A stretch of DNA of 64,000 nt. Origin: Polaromonas sp. Lineage in GTDB: Bacteria; Pseudomonadota; Gammaproteobacteria; Burkholderiales; Burkholderiaceae_C. The notes beneath the pieces are model-generated. The model saw only the letters and a list, made by a program, of their open reading frames with translations. It did not search any database and was not told where the DNA came from. Both the position numbers and the translations under genes were made by a program. Shown here piece by piece: positions 25,965 to 34,877 of this stretch. Location of the stretch: the NCBI RefSeq assembly GCF_029945925.1, contig NZ_JAQSDN010000040.1:62001-126000 (forward strand), given 5' to 3'. The stretch's first letter is position 1, and each line of letters opens with the position of its first letter.

Positions 25965-27188
25965 ATGAAGGCGGGGTGGGAAAGCAAGAAGCTTGGGGCT
26001 TTCGCGGCGCTTGTTTCAACTGGCCCGTTTGGTTCTGTGCTGCACAAGTCTGACTATGTTGATAAGGGCGTTCCTCTAGTCAATCCAATCAACCTAGTCG
26101 GCGAGCGTATCGTTCCAGACCCGACGAAACTTATCGATAAGCTCACAACGAAGCGGCTAAACAACTACGTGCTCCAAGAAGGCGACATTGTTGTTGGGCG
26201 GCGCGGTGAAATTGGGCGGTGTGCAGTGGTCGGTGCAGACGAGAGCGGTTGGGTTTGCGGCACCGGCAGCTTCTTCATACGCCCTTTGCCGACGACCAAC
26301 TCACAATTCTTAGCGCACTTGATTCGGTCGGACAGCTACCGCGAAAAGTTGGAGCATGCATCGACTGGTGCAACGATGAAGAATATGAGTAATTCAACGC
26401 TCAGCGATTTAATTGTTGCTATCCCCCCGCTCCCCGAACAGCAACGCATCGTCACCCTCCTCGACGAAGCGTTTGACGGCATCGCCACCGCCAAAGCCAA
26501 CGCCGAAAAGAACCTCCTGAACGCCCGCGCTTTATTCAAAAGTTACCGGCAGTCTGTTTTGAGCCAACGCGGGGAAGTGTGGTTGGATAAATCACTCGGA
26601 GAACTTTGCGATATCAAACACGGCTTCGCATTCAAGAGCGAATTCTTCGTTGAAAGCGGTCGTCACGTACTACTGACTCCAGGTAACTTCTATGAGTCTG
26701 GGGGTTACCGTGACCGCGGTGAGAAGCAAAAGTATTACGCAGCCGGAATTCCCAAGGGATTCGTACTGGCGGAAGGTGACTTGCTTGTCGCTATGACCGA
26801 GCAGGCCGCAGGTCTGTTGGGCAGTCCAATTTTGGTTCCGGAGTCTGGCAAATTTCTCCACAACCAGCGACTTGGACTCGTCACCCCAAAGTCGGGGGTT
26901 GCCTGGGCAAATGAATATTTCTTTCACGTTTTCAACACTGAAGCAGTTCGGCACGCCATCCATGCAAGTGCCACGGGCGTGAAAGTTCGCCACACCTCAC
27001 CAACAAAAATTGGTGAGGTTAAAGTTTCGTTCCCAAGCTCAGTCTCAGAACAGCTTGAGTTGGTTGGGCGACTGCTCGAATTTGAACAAGAAACCCAACG
27101 CCTCGAATCTATCTACCAGCAAAAGCTCGCCGCCCTCGACGAACTGAAAAAGTCACTGCTGCACCAGGCGTTCAGCGGCGCGCTGTGA
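25965..27188 (+). CDS. hsdS: Type I restriction-modification specificity subunit HsdS
   Basis: 407 residues from ATG 25965. Two target-recognition domains (about 1-150 and 205-360), each followed by a conserved helical spacer: 'PLPEQQRIVTLLDEAFDGIATAKANAEKNL' and 'VSEQLELVGRLLEFEQETQRLESIYQQKLAALDELKKSLLHQAFSGAL'. The TRDs determine the two halves of the recognition site, which cannot be read from sequence. Codon use is less GC-biased in the first TRD than in the neighbours, as expected for exchanged TRDs. Confidence 0.92.
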   Translation: MKAGWESKKLGAFAALVSTGPFGSVLHKSDYVDKGVPLVNPINLVGERIVPDPTKLIDKLTTKRLNNYVLQEGDIVVGRRGEIGRCAVVGADESGWVCGTGSFFIRPLPTTNSQFLAHLIRSDSYREKLEHASTGATMKNMSNSTLSDLIVAIPPLPEQQRIVTLLDEAFDGIATAKANAEKNLLNARALFKSYRQSVLSQRGEVWLDKSLGELCDIKHGFAFKSEFFVESGRHVLLTPGNFYESGGYRDRGEKQKYYAAGIPKGFVLAEGDLLVAMTEQAAGLLGSPILVPESGKFLHNQRLGLVTPKSGVAWANEYFFHVFNTEAVRHAIHASATGVKVRHTSPTKIGEVKVSFPSSVSEQLELVGRLLEFEQETQRLESIYQQKLAALDELKKSLLHQAFSGAL

Positions 27189-27269
27189 AGGTGATTGGCA
27201 ACTGACAAGGATTGCTTGTGAGTTCGGTGGAAGTTGCGATTTGCATTGCACTTGCAACACAATCAATCC

Positions 27270-27626
27270 ATGAAAACAGCCACACTCCCTCCCATCCGTG
27301 TTGCGCCCGATTTCAGGCTCGAACTCGAAGGTGTGCTTGAACAAGGCGAATCGCTGTCGCAATTTGTGGAGAACGCGGTTCGTGCCACGGTTGCCAGGCG
27401 CAAGACCCAGGCAGAGTTCATGAGGCGTGGCATTGCCGCCATCGAGGCGACCAAACGCGACAGTGACGGCATTCCTGCCGAGGCGGTGATTGCCAAACTG
27501 GAGGCCAGGCTGTCTGCAGCCAGCCAGGCAGGGCAGGGCACCGCGCGCCGGATGAAGTACACGGTCGAGTTCAGTGAGGCTGCGGCCCAAGACCATCATC
27601 ATTGGTGCGGTCCGCCACCAGCGTGA
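27270..27626 (+). CDS. Antitoxin (YlcI/YnfO-like), reading into a toxin remnant
   Basis: 118 codons from ATG 27270. Residues 1-94 look like an RHH-type antitoxin ('LPPIRVAPDFRLELEGVLEQGESLSQFVENAVRATVARRKTQAEFMRRGIAAIEA'). From codon 95 the same frame reads M-K-Y-T-V-E-F-S-E-A-A-A-Q-D, which is the opening of a ParE-type toxin, and then leaves the family. The product is therefore an antitoxin with a foreign tail of about 24 residues. An imperfect TTGCA/TGCAA pair just upstream (about 27240-27258) could be its operator. Confidence 0.65.
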   Translation: MKTATLPPIRVAPDFRLELEGVLEQGESLSQFVENAVRATVARRKTQAEFMRRGIAAIEATKRDSDGIPAEAVIAKLEARLSAASQAGQGTARRMKYTVEFSEAAAQDHHHWCGPPPA

Positions 27627-27639
27627 AGACGATTACCAC
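27552..27639 (+). pseudogene. ParE-type toxin with internal deletion
   Basis: The first 14 codons (MKYTVEFSEAAAQD) are joined, in another frame, to K-T-I-I-I-G-A-V-R-H-Q-R-E-D-D-Y-H, which is the usual C-terminus of this toxin family. About 60-70 codons between them are missing. The toxin is dead while the antitoxin is kept. Confidence 0.65.
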
Positions 27640-27987
27640 TTAACCTGGGCATCGACCCGGGCAATGCCTCGCAGGCGACCGGGGTGATCAACAAGACACG
27701 CTTGCGGCTGGCCTGATCCGGATAGCCGACCCCGACAACCCTCGCGCGGTCCGCCCTTGAAGAGATCATGTTCAAAAAATAACTTTTCCTGAACATGTTG
27801 CCGCCACCTGTAAAGAAATCGCTGTTTTCTATGCATGACCGCGATCCCAGTGCTGACCTTATCGACGCATCGCCTCCATGCGTCGATTAATTCAATAAAT
27901 ATCGACACAACTGCTTGACGTGTCGATGTCATCGACATAAACTGCCCAAAACCCAAGGTTGTGTCGAAAAAATCATAAAAATTAAAC
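27640..27987 (+). promoter_or_regulatory. fic upstream region with palindromes
   Basis: No gene seen in these 348 bp. An inverted repeat CATGTTCA (27767-27774) / TGAACATG (27790-27797) lies in the left part. The right part carries six copies of ATCGAC or its complement GTCGAT/GTCGAA (see 27861-27967). The AT-rich run before the fic ATG could contain the promoter, but no clear -35/-10 pair stands out. Confidence 0.5.
27861..27967. promoter_or_regulatory. Phased array of ATCGAC half-sites upstream of fic
   Basis: Half-sites start at 27861 (ATCGAC), 27882 (GTCGAT), 27901 (ATCGAC), 27922 (GTCGAT), 27931 (ATCGAC) and 27962 (GTCGAA). Start-to-start distances are 21, 19, 21, 9 and 31 bp, all near multiples of one helical turn. 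The first two pairs share the same geometry, ATCGAC-15 nt-GTCGAT. The sites at 27922 and 27931 form a perfect 17-bp palindrome (27921-27937). This looks like a cooperative operator; the winged helix of Fic itself is a candidate binder. Confidence 0.6.
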
Positions 27988-29109
27988 ATGAGCGCCATAC
28001 TCTGGCGGGCTGACCAGCCCTACAACACCCTGCCGCCGCTGCCCCCCGGCGCAGAATTGGAGACGCGGGCGGTGCTCAAGCAGTGCATTGCGGCGCGGGC
28101 GGCGCTGGCGGAGCTGAAGCAGGCGGCGCAGCTGATTCCCAACCAGGCGGTGCTGGTCAACACCCTGCCCTTGCTGGAGTCGCGGGCCAGCTCGGAGATC
28201 GAGAACATCGTCACCACGGCAGACAAGCTGTTTCAACACCAGCGCAATGAAGAATATGCCGACCCGGCTACCAAGGAAGCATTGCGCTACAGCCGCGCGC
28301 TGCTGCAAGGTTTTGGCGCGCTGGGGCAGTACCCGCTGAGCACGCGCACCGCCGAAGATATTTGCACGCACATCAAGGCAGTAGAAATGTCAGTGCGGCG
28401 CACACCGGGCACGCGGCTTTCCAACGGTGCCACCGGCGAGATTGTTTACACACCACCTGAGGGTGAAGGCGTGCTGCGCGACCTGCTGGGCAACTGGGAG
28501 CGCTACCTGCACAACCAGGTGGAGCATGACCCGCTGATCCGCATGGCGGTGGGCCACTACCAGTTTGAGGCGATCCACCCGTTTACCGACGGCAACGGCC
28601 GCACGGGGCGCATCATCAACAGCCTGTACCTGATTGAAGAAAACCTGCTCACGCTGCCGATTCTGTATTTGAGTCGCTACATCATCCAGAACAAAGCCGA
28701 CTACTACCGCCTGCTGCTGCAGGTGACGCGCGAGCAGGCCTGGGAGCCCTGGATTATTTACATCCTCAAGGGCATTGAAGAAACCGCCACCTGGACCACC
28801 GCCAAGATTGCCGCCATGCGCGCGCTGACCGAGCACACCACGGCCTACGTCAAAAGCCGTTTGCCCAAGATCTACACCCACGAGCTGGTGAGTTTGATTT
28901 TTGAGCTGCCTTATTGCCGCATTGCCAACCTGACGGAAGCCGGCATTGCCAAGCGGCAGACGGCTTCGCAGTATCTGAAGCAGCTGGTGGACATTGGCGT
29001 GCTGGTGGAAAACGCCGAGGCCAAGGAAAAACTGTTTATTCACCCCAAGCTGATGCAGCTGCTCACGCGGGACAGTAATGACTTCGCACCTTACGTGATG
29101 CCCGCATGA
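27988..29109 (+). CDS. Fic-domain protein, class II, with C-terminal winged helix
   Basis: 373 residues. Fic motif H197[11 protein letters not shown] with the catalytic His, preceded by an inhibitory-helix motif S68-S-E-I-E72-N73 of the class II (N-terminal) type, so AMPylation should be auto-inhibited. The C-terminal 90 residues form a helix-turn-helix-like domain ('[28 protein letters not shown]'). Fic enzymes transfer AMP to Ser/Thr/Tyr of target proteins. Its stop overlaps the hsdR start (ATGA), tying it to restriction-subunit expression. Confidence 0.92.
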   Translation: MSAILWRADQPYNTLPPLPPGAELETRAVLKQCIAARAALAELKQAAQLIPNQAVLVNTLPLLESRASSEIENIVTTADKLFQHQRNEEYADPATKEALRYSRALLQGFGALGQYPLSTRTAEDICTHIKAVEMSVRRTPGTRLSNGATGEIVYTPPEGEGVLRDLLGNWERYLHNQVEHDPLIRMAVGHYQFEAIHPFTDGNGRTGRIINSLYLIEENLLTLPILYLSRYIIQNKADYYRLLLQVTREQAWEPWIIYILKGIEETATWTTAKIAAMRALTEHTTAYVKSRLPKIYTHELVSLIFELPYCRIANLTEAGIAKRQTASQYLKQLVDIGVLVENAEAKEKLFIHPKLMQLLTRDSNDFAPYVMPA

Positions 29110-31457
29110 ACGAAGCCGAAACCCGTGCCGAGCACATCGACCCCGCGCTGACTGCCGCCGGCTGGGGCGTGGTCGAAGGCAGCGTGGTGCGGCGCGAGTT
29201 TCGCATCACAGAGGGGCGGCTGCAGGGCGGCGGCGTGCGCGCCAAACCCGAGATTGCGGACTACGTGCTGGTCTACCGCAACACCAAACTCGCGGTGATC
29301 GAAGCCAAGGCCTGGGACAGGCCGCACACCGAAGGCGTGGCGCAGGCCAAGAGTTATGCAGGCAAGCTGGCGGTGCGGCACAGCTACGCGACCAACGGGC
29401 AGGTCATTTACGGCATCGACATGGCCACCGGCAAAGAGGGCGACGTGGCGACTTACCCTGCGCCCGATGCGCTGTGGGCCTTGACCTTTGCCGAACAGAA
29501 CGCCTGGCGCAACCGTTTTGCCGCCGTGCCGTTTGAAGACAGGGGCGGCACCTGGGGCGCACGTTACTACCAGGACAACGCCATCCACAATGTGCTGGAG
29601 GCAATCGCCAGGGGGCAGAAGCGCATCCTGCTGACGCTGGCCACCGGCACGGGCAAAACATTCATAGCCTTCCAGTTGGCGTGGAAGCTGTTTCACAGCC
29701 GCTGGAACCTGAAGGACTGGAAGACCGGTGCGGAGCCGACGTGCAGGCCGCGCATCCTGTTTCTGGCCGACCGCAACATCCTGGCCGACCAGGCCTACAA
29801 CTCGTTTTCGGCGTTTGATGACGACGCGCTGGTGCGTATTGACCCGGCAGACATCCGCAAGAAGGGCAAGGTGCCCAAGAACGGCAGCATCTTCTTCACC
29901 ATCTTCCAGACCTTCATGAGCGGCTCGGCCAAAGACGGTCAGCCATCGCCTTACTTCGGCGACTACCCGCGCGACTTCTTTGACCTGATCATCATTGACG
30001 AATGCCACCGGGGCGGCGCAAACGACGAGAGCAACTGGCGCAGCATCCTCGACTACTTTTCACCCGCCGTTCAGCTGGGGCTGACGGCCACGCCCAAGCG
30101 GCGGGACAACGTGGACACCTACGCCTGGTTTGGCGAGCCGGTGTATGTGTATTCGCTCAAGGAAGGCATCAACGACGGTTTTCTGACGCCTTTCAAGGTG
30201 GTGCAGATTGCAACCACGCTGGACGAGTACGTTTACACCGCCGACGACACGCTGGTGGAAGGCCAGGTCGAGGCCGGCAAACGCTACATGGAGTCGGACT
30301 TCAACCGCATCATCGAGATCCGGCAACGCGAGGAGTACCGCGTCAAGAAGCTGATGGGCATGATCGACCAGCGTGAAAAGACCCTTGTGTTTTGCGCCAC
30401 GCAAGACCACGCGCTGGCGGTTCGTGACCTGATCAACCAGAACAACAGCAGCGGCAACCCCAATTACTGCCAGCGCGTGACCGCCAACGACGGCGCCTTG
30501 GGCGAGCAGCACCTGCGCGAGTTTCAGGACAACGAAAAGACGATTCCGACCATCCTCACCACGTCGCAAAAACTCTCGACCGGCGTGGACGCGCGCAATG
30601 TACGCAACATCGTGCTGATGCGGCCCGTCAACTCCATGATCGAGTTCAAGCAGATCATCGGCCGCGGCACGCGCTTGTACGAAGGCAAGGACTACTTCAC
30701 GATTTACGACTTTGTGAAGGCGCACCAGTTGTTCTCCGACCCGGAGTGGGATGGCGAGCCGATCGAAGTGGCGGAGCCAAAGCCCAAACTGCCCCGCGAG
30801 CCAGGCGACAACGGCGTTGGCGAACCGCCTCCGGCTGGATCACCGCCGCCGCCGCGCCCCCAGAAAATCAAGGTCAAGCTGGCGGACGGCAAGGTGCGCA
30901 ACATCCAGAGCATGGTGGCGACCAGCTTCTGGGGGCCGGATGGCAAGCCGCTGTCAGCCGCGCAATTTATGGAAAGCCTGTTCGGGGTGCTGCCGGATTT
31001 CTTCAAGGATGAAGACGAGCTGCGCACCCTCTGGAGCGACCCGACCACCCGCAAGGCGCTGCTGACGGGGCTGGCAGAGAAGGGCTTCAGCAAAGCGCCA
31101 CTGGCGGAGATGCAGAAAATCATTGAAGCCGACAAGAGCGATTTGTTTGACGTGCTCGCCTACGTTGCCTTTGCCACGGCAACAGAAACCCGAACGGTGC
31201 GCGCCAACAGGGCGACGGTGGCAACACACAAGCAGTTCAATGACAAACAGCAGGCGTTTGTGGACTTCGTGTTGACGCAGTACGTGCAACAGGGCGTGGA
31301 CGAGCTGGACACCGAGAAGCTCTCACCGCTCTTGCGGCTTCGTTACAACAACGCCATTGCAGACGCCGTGAAAGACCTGGGCAACCCGGAGCAGATCAGG
31401 CAGGTTTTTGTTGGCTTCCAGAAGCATCTGTATCAGCGAGACTGTGCCAGCCCCTGA
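29106..31457 (+). CDS. hsdR: Type I restriction endonuclease subunit HsdR
   Basis: 783 residues. N-terminal HSDR_N nuclease core with D52 and E66-A-K68 (PD-(D/E)XK), then an SF2 translocase: Walker A ATGTGKT at 179-185, DECH box at 298-301, 'LGLTATPKR', and motif VI-like 'QIIGRGTRL'. A Pro-rich linker (about 555-580) precedes a C-terminal EcoEI-type domain. It translocates and cleaves unmodified DNA when bound to HsdM/HsdS. ATG is 4 bp inside fic. Confidence 0.94.
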   Translation: MNEAETRAEHIDPALTAAGWGVVEGSVVRREFRITEGRLQGGGVRAKPEIADYVLVYRNTKLAVIEAKAWDRPHTEGVAQAKSYAGKLAVRHSYATNGQVIYGIDMATGKEGDVATYPAPDALWALTFAEQNAWRNRFAAVPFEDRGGTWGARYYQDNAIHNVLEAIARGQKRILLTLATGTGKTFIAFQLAWKLFHSRWNLKDWKTGAEPTCRPRILFLADRNILADQAYNSFSAFDDDALVRIDPADIRKKGKVPKNGSIFFTIFQTFMSGSAKDGQPSPYFGDYPRDFFDLIIIDECHRGGANDESNWRSILDYFSPAVQLGLTATPKRRDNVDTYAWFGEPVYVYSLKEGINDGFLTPFKVVQIATTLDEYVYTADDTLVEGQVEAGKRYMESDFNRIIEIRQREEYRVKKLMGMIDQREKTLVFCATQDHALAVRDLINQNNSSGNPNYCQRVTANDGALGEQHLREFQDNEKTIPTILTTSQKLSTGVDARNVRNIVLMRPVNSMIEFKQIIGRGTRLYEGKDYFTIYDFVKAHQLFSDPEWDGEPIEVAEPKPKLPREPGDNGVGEPPPAGSPPPPRPQKIKVKLADGKVRNIQSMVATSFWGPDGKPLSAAQFMESLFGVLPDFFKDEDELRTLWSDPTTRKALLTGLAEKGFSKAPLAEMQKIIEADKSDLFDVLAYVAFATATETRTVRANRATVATHKQFNDKQQAFVDFVLTQYVQQGVDELDTEKLSPLLRLRYNNAIADAVKDLGNPEQIRQVFVGFQKHLYQRDCASP

Positions 31458-31461
31458 GACG

Positions 31462-31523
31462 CTCCTGTTTTGATAGCTGCTCACGCTCGCCAGCTATGGG
31501 CTGGAGGCCAAAAATGATTGCTC
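31462..31523 (+). repeat. Comamonadaceae-type intergenic repeat, copy 3
   Basis: CTCCTGTTTTGATAGCTGCT, then CACGCTCGCCAGCTATGGG and CTGGAGGCCAAAAATG. Copy 4 at 32332 is very similar, so the ParE module between them is bracketed by direct copies of this element. Confidence 0.78.
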
Positions 31524-31587
31524 AAAGCCCTGTCCATCCCCACCGGTCGGAAACAAGCGCTTGCCGCATCACGCGGGAGCCCTCAAG

Positions 31588-31607
31588 GTGTTACTATCGT
31601 GTCACCT
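31588..31607. promoter_or_regulatory. Putative TA-module operator
   Basis: Imperfect palindrome with outer arms GGTG/CACC and inner AC/GT, 14 bp before the antitoxin start. A position this close to the start suits autorepression by the antitoxin-toxin complex. Weak evidence. Confidence 0.3.
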
Positions 31608-31620
31608 TTTGGAGAAAATG

Positions 31621-31935
31621 ATGCCCGCGACCACTTCTCTCAAGCTCCCCGACGCCCTGAAAACCACCATTGCGAAAGTGGCTGCGTTTGAGGGCAAAAC
31701 TGCCCATGCGCTGATGGTGGACACACTGCAAGACGCCATGGAAGACGCACTGGTGCGCCAGCAGTTTTATACCGAGGGTGAGGCGTCTTACCAGGACACC
31801 TTGCGCAGCAACGCCGTCTTTGGTGCTGCGGATGTCAAAACGTATGTCCTGGCCCGTGTCAAGGGTGGCAAGCCGGGCAGGCCCAAGGCCCTTCCACTGG
31901 ACGCGGCCAAGCCCATCACCCCGGCGCATGATTGA
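31621..31935 (+). CDS. Type II antitoxin, ribbon-helix-helix type
   Basis: 104 residues from the second of two adjacent ATG codons, chosen because GGAG at 31611 is spaced 6 nt from it and only 3 nt from the first. N-terminal RHH ('TTSLKLPDALKTTIAKVAAFEGKTAHALMVDTLQDAME') would bind DNA; the C-terminal part should wrap the toxin. It overlaps the toxin gene by 8 bp. Confidence 0.8.
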   Translation: MPATTSLKLPDALKTTIAKVAAFEGKTAHALMVDTLQDAMEDALVRQQFYTEGEASYQDTLRSNAVFGAADVKTYVLARVKGGKPGRPKALPLDAAKPITPAHD

Positions 31936-32224
31936 GCTGGTCTACACCGAACAGGCGCTTGTTGACCTGGAGAGGTTGAGCGATTTTCTGGTAGAAACCG
32001 ACCCGCAAGCGGCACACGACACGGCGGTTCTGATTTTTGAAGCGATGGAGATTCTGGCGCTGCACCCCGAGATCGGCCGCAAGGTCCACTTCGGCCAGCG
32101 CGAGCTGGTGATCTCCAGGGGGCGAACCGGCTACCTGGCGCTCTACCGGTTTTTGCCGCATATCGGCCGCATACTGATACTGGCGCTGCGCCATCAACGC
32201 GAGTCGGGATACAGGGGCTTGTAA
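31928..32224 (+). CDS. ParE-type toxin
   Basis: 98 residues. Family pattern: 'LVYTEQALVDLERLSDFLVETDPQAAHDTAVLIFEAMEILALHPEIGRKV', 'RELVISRGRTGYLALYRF' and C-terminal 'ILILALRHQRESGY'. It is the intact counterpart of the deleted toxin at 27552-27639. Likely target gyrase or RNA; not determinable here. It probably stabilises the restriction-modification locus. Confidence 0.85.
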   Translation: MIELVYTEQALVDLERLSDFLVETDPQAAHDTAVLIFEAMEILALHPEIGRKVHFGQRELVISRGRTGYLALYRFLPHIGRILILALRHQRESGYRGL

Positions 32225-32331
32225 GCCATTCTTTTCAGGCGCCATGACAAGCGGCTGATCGGTCTTTCAGTTAATTAAAGAAAAACCCGCTTTCCTTCAA
32301 TAAGCCAATTTCTTGTTAAAGAGCGCCCATA

Positions 32332-32395
32332 CTCCTGTTTTGATAGCTTCTCACGCCCACCAGCCATGGGCTGGAGACCTGAAAGACTCGCAAGT
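32332..32395 (+). repeat. Comamonadaceae-type intergenic repeat, copy 4
   Basis: CTCCTGTTTTGATAGCTTCT, then CACGCCCACCAGCCATGGG and CTGGAGACCTGAAAGACTCG. It lies between the toxin and the convergent YidB-like gene. Confidence 0.75.
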
Positions 32396-32409
32396 CGGCG
32401 CATCACCGC

Positions 32410-32991
32410 TCAGCGAGGATTCAATTGCGCGAGCATCGCCTGCATTTCCGCCATGCCCTTGCTCAGCACATCGTCGGCATCGGCGGACACATCGCCCTGT
32501 GGCGTCAGCTGGTTCACCACCTCGGGGAGGATCTGCGCAAAACCGTCGGCCACCTCCTGCTCGGGCACGCCCAGTTGCTGCGACATGCGTGACAACTCGT
32601 CCAGCCCCACAACCTCATCGATGGCCTGCCGCGGCATGGCTTCGTTCTCACCCGTCGATACCCAGGACGCCGCCTGCTGGCTGTAACCTTGTTGCTGGAA
32701 CTTGCCCAGCACCGCGCCCAAGCCGCCATTGCGCTGCACCCACTGCATGGCCAGGGGCAGCAGCACGGCCAGCAGCGCGCCGCCTCCACCACCGCCGCCG
32801 AAAGGCGAGTTGCGTTCCGGTGCGGAGTCAGCCGGTGCACCACCGCGGCCCAGCATCCCGCCCAGCAAATCGCCCAAGCCACCACCGGCTCCCCCGTCCA
32901 GCGACGTGCCCTCCGCGCCGGGCTGGCCGCGCCCGCGTGAGGCATTGGACAAAACGCCTGACAGTATCTCTTCAATCAAACTATTTGCCAT
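32410..32991 (-). CDS. YidB-family (DUF937-like) protein
   Basis: 193 residues from ATG 32991 (MANSLIEEILSGVLSNASRG). A Gly-rich linker (about residues 24-70) precedes a conserved helical region 'LLAVLLPLAMQWVQRNGGLGAVLGKFQQQGYSQQAASWVSTGENEAMPRQAIDEVVGLDEL' typical of YidB proteins. Function unknown; cytoplasmic by lack of signal peptide. Glycine runs make the central part low complexity. Confidence 0.8.
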   Translation of the reverse strand: MANSLIEEILSGVLSNASRGRGQPGAEGTSLDGGAGGGLGDLLGGMLGRGGAPADSAPERNSPFGGGGGGGALLAVLLPLAMQWVQRNGGLGAVLGKFQQQGYSQQAASWVSTGENEAMPRQAIDEVVGLDELSRMSQQLGVPEQEVADGFAQILPEVVNQLTPQGDVSADADDVLSKGMAEMQAMLAQLNPR

Positions 32992-33114
32992 GTGGAATCC
33001 CTTGACGAATGGAGTGCCCAGCTTAGGCGTCTCGGCGACTGGCGTGTGTAGGCGGGAGCGCCAACACGGCGCAGATGGCGCCTCGGTTGTCCCGGAGCGC
33101 AAGCCTCCAGCCCC

Positions 33115-33645
33115 TCAGTCCCGCTTCGCCCACTCCCCAAACTCCGGCGCGTAACCCCTGGACTTCAAAAAGTCGGCCAGGGCATAACCGGTGCCGGCCG
33201 GCCAGCACTTGACGTCTTCGTGGGCGTACAGCCGGTAGTCCACCAGCTCCGGGGAGAGTTTGACTTCGCCGTGGCCGACGGCGCTGTAGGCAATGATGAT
33301 CTGGTTCATGCGCTGGAAATCGTAGACGCCGATCAGCTTGAGGTCGGTCACGTCGAGGCTGGTTTCTTCTTTCACCTCGCGGGTGATGCCGCCTTCGGGC
33401 GTTTCGCCGGCTTCCATGAAACCGGTGATCAGCGCGTACATCTTGCCGGACCAGGCGGCGTTGCGCGCCAGCAGGATCTTGCCCTGGTGTTCGATGACCG
33501 CGGCCAGCACCGGCACCGGGTTGTTCCAGTGGGTGTAGTCGCAGGCCGGGCAGCGCAGGCGCACGGTTTCGCCGCTGTCTTCCAGCTGGGAAATCATTGC
33601 CAGCGGGGTGGCGCAGCTGGGGCAAAACTTGAATTCCTGGCTCAT
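33115..33645 (-). CDS. Nudix hydrolase with zinc ribbon (NudC-like)
   Basis: 176 residues from ATG 33645. N-terminal zinc ribbon with C-P-S-C and C-P-A-C pairs, then a Nudix box G-F-M-E-A-G-E-x7-R-E-V-K-E-E-T with the catalytic glutamates. It probably hydrolyses an NDP-linked nucleotide such as NADH or a damaged nucleotide; it is shorter than canonical NADH pyrophosphatase. The 38-residue upstream extension in the long frame was rejected. Confidence 0.85.
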   Translation of the reverse strand: MSQEFKFCPSCATPLAMISQLEDSGETVRLRCPACDYTHWNNPVPVLAAVIEHQGKILLARNAAWSGKMYALITGFMEAGETPEGGITREVKEETSLDVTDLKLIGVYDFQRMNQIIIAYSAVGHGEVKLSPELVDYRLYAHEDVKCWPAGTGYALADFLKSRGYAPEFGEWAKRD

Positions 33646-33735
33646 GGCATGCAGACCTTTTTGCTTCTTTTTGGATAGCTGTTTGCGCCCGTGGGGCAAG
33701 AGCAACAGCGACTTTTTATACAAACTTTGGCTAAA

Positions 33736-33842
33736 CCGTTCGCCCGGAGCTTGAACCAATACTGTTGGGTTAACCGTTCGCCCTGAGCTTGTCGAAGGGG
33801 CTCACTGTGCAAATTGGCTTCGACAGGCGCAGCCCGAACGGT
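33736..33842. repeat. REP-like 'CCGTTCGCCCTGAGCTTGTC' element pair
   Basis: Two direct copies of CCGTTCGCCC(G/T)GAGCTTG (33736 and 33774), the second followed by TCGAAGGG and then an inverted GCTTCGACAGG...AGCCCGAACGG. This is a widespread intergenic palindromic repeat of proteobacteria. Relatives lie at about 44468 and 45757. The gap ends at the cysM stop, so it may act as a transcript end. Confidence 0.7.
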
Positions 33843-33849
33843 GACGGCA

Positions 33850-34752
33850 TCAGGCCGGGAACACACCGGTCGAGAGGTAACGGTCACCGCGGTCGCAGAC
33901 GATGAACACGATCACCGCGTTCTCCACGGTTTTGGCAATCTCCTGCGCCACCCAGCAGGCGCCGGCGGCCGAGATGCCGGCGAAGATGCCCTCTTCGCGC
34001 GCCAGGCGGCGGCACATGTCTTCGGCGTCGAGCTGGCTCACCAGCACGGTCTCGTCGATGTGGCGGGGGTCGTAAATTTTGGGCATGTAGGCCTCGGGCC
34101 ACTTGCGGATGCCGGGAATACGCGAACCTTCGCTCGGCTGCGCGCCGATGATGCGGATCGCCGGGTTTTTCTCCTTCAGGAAACGCGACACGCCGGTGAT
34201 GGTGCCGGTGGTGCCCATGGCACTGACGAAGTGGGTGACTTTGCCCGCCGTGTCGGCCCAGATTTCGGGGCCGGTGGTCTCGTAGTGGATGCGCGGGTTG
34301 TCCAGGTTGGCAAACTGGTCCAGCACACGGCCCTTGCCGTCTTTGGCCATCTGGTCGGCCAGGTCGCGGGCGTGTTCCATGCCGCCGCTTTTGGGCGTGA
34401 GGATCAGCTCGGCGCCGAAAGCCTTCATGGTCTGCGCACGTTCGATCGACAGGTCCTCCGGCATGATCAGCACCATGCGGTAACCCTTGATGGCCGCGGC
34501 CATGGCCAGCGCAATGCCGGTGTTGCCGGAGGTGGCCTCGATCAGCGTGTCGCCGGGCTTGATCTCGCCGCGCTCCTCGGCGCGCTTGATCATGGACAGC
34601 GCGGGCCGGTCTTTCACCGAGCCGGCGGGGTTGTTGCCTTCGAGTTTGCCGAGGACCACGTTGTTGCGTTGGGTGTTGCTGTCGGCCTGGATACGTTGCA
34701 GTGCCACCAGGGGTGTTTTGCCAATGGCGTCTTCGATGGTCGGATAATTCAT
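33850..34752 (-). CDS. cysM: Cysteine synthase B (O-acetylserine sulfhydrylase)
   Basis: 300 residues from ATG 34752. PLP-binding lysine K47 in 'NNPAGSVKDRPA', phosphate loop 'EATSGNTGIALA', 'GTTGTITGVSRFLK' and C-terminal 'VFIVCDRGDRYLSTGVF'. It converts O-acetylserine and sulfide (or thiosulfate) to cysteine in the cytoplasm. The long upstream frame runs backwards through tRNA-Leu and its duplications and is spurious. It is divergent from tRNA-Leu with a 40-bp gap. Confidence 0.93.
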   Translation of the reverse strand: MNYPTIEDAIGKTPLVALQRIQADSNTQRNNVVLGKLEGNNPAGSVKDRPALSMIKRAEERGEIKPGDTLIEATSGNTGIALAMAAAIKGYRMVLIMPEDLSIERAQTMKAFGAELILTPKSGGMEHARDLADQMAKDGKGRVLDQFANLDNPRIHYETTGPEIWADTAGKVTHFVSAMGTTGTITGVSRFLKEKNPAIRIIGAQPSEGSRIPGIRKWPEAYMPKIYDPRHIDETVLVSQLDAEDMCRRLAREEGIFAGISAAGACWVAQEIAKTVENAVIVFIVCDRGDRYLSTGVFPA

Positions 34753-34792
34753 ACCCTGCACTGTGCCATAATTTGCCTCTTTGCTTCTTCCT

Positions 34793-34877
34793 GCCCGGGT
34801 GGTGAAATTGGTAGACGCAGGGGACTCAAAATCCCCCGCCGAAAGGCGTGCCGGTTCGATTCCGGCCCCGGGCACCA
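34793..34877 (+). tRNA. tRNA-Leu (anticodon CAA)
   Basis: 85 nt with encoded CCA. Acceptor GCCCGGG pairs with CCCGGGC; anticodon stem GGGGA/TCCCC around loop CTCAAAA gives CAA. A long class II variable arm (CGCCGAAAGGCGT) and T-arm GCCGG-TTCGATT-CCGGC confirm leucine. Its last 25 bases are repeated twice downstream. Confidence 0.96.
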
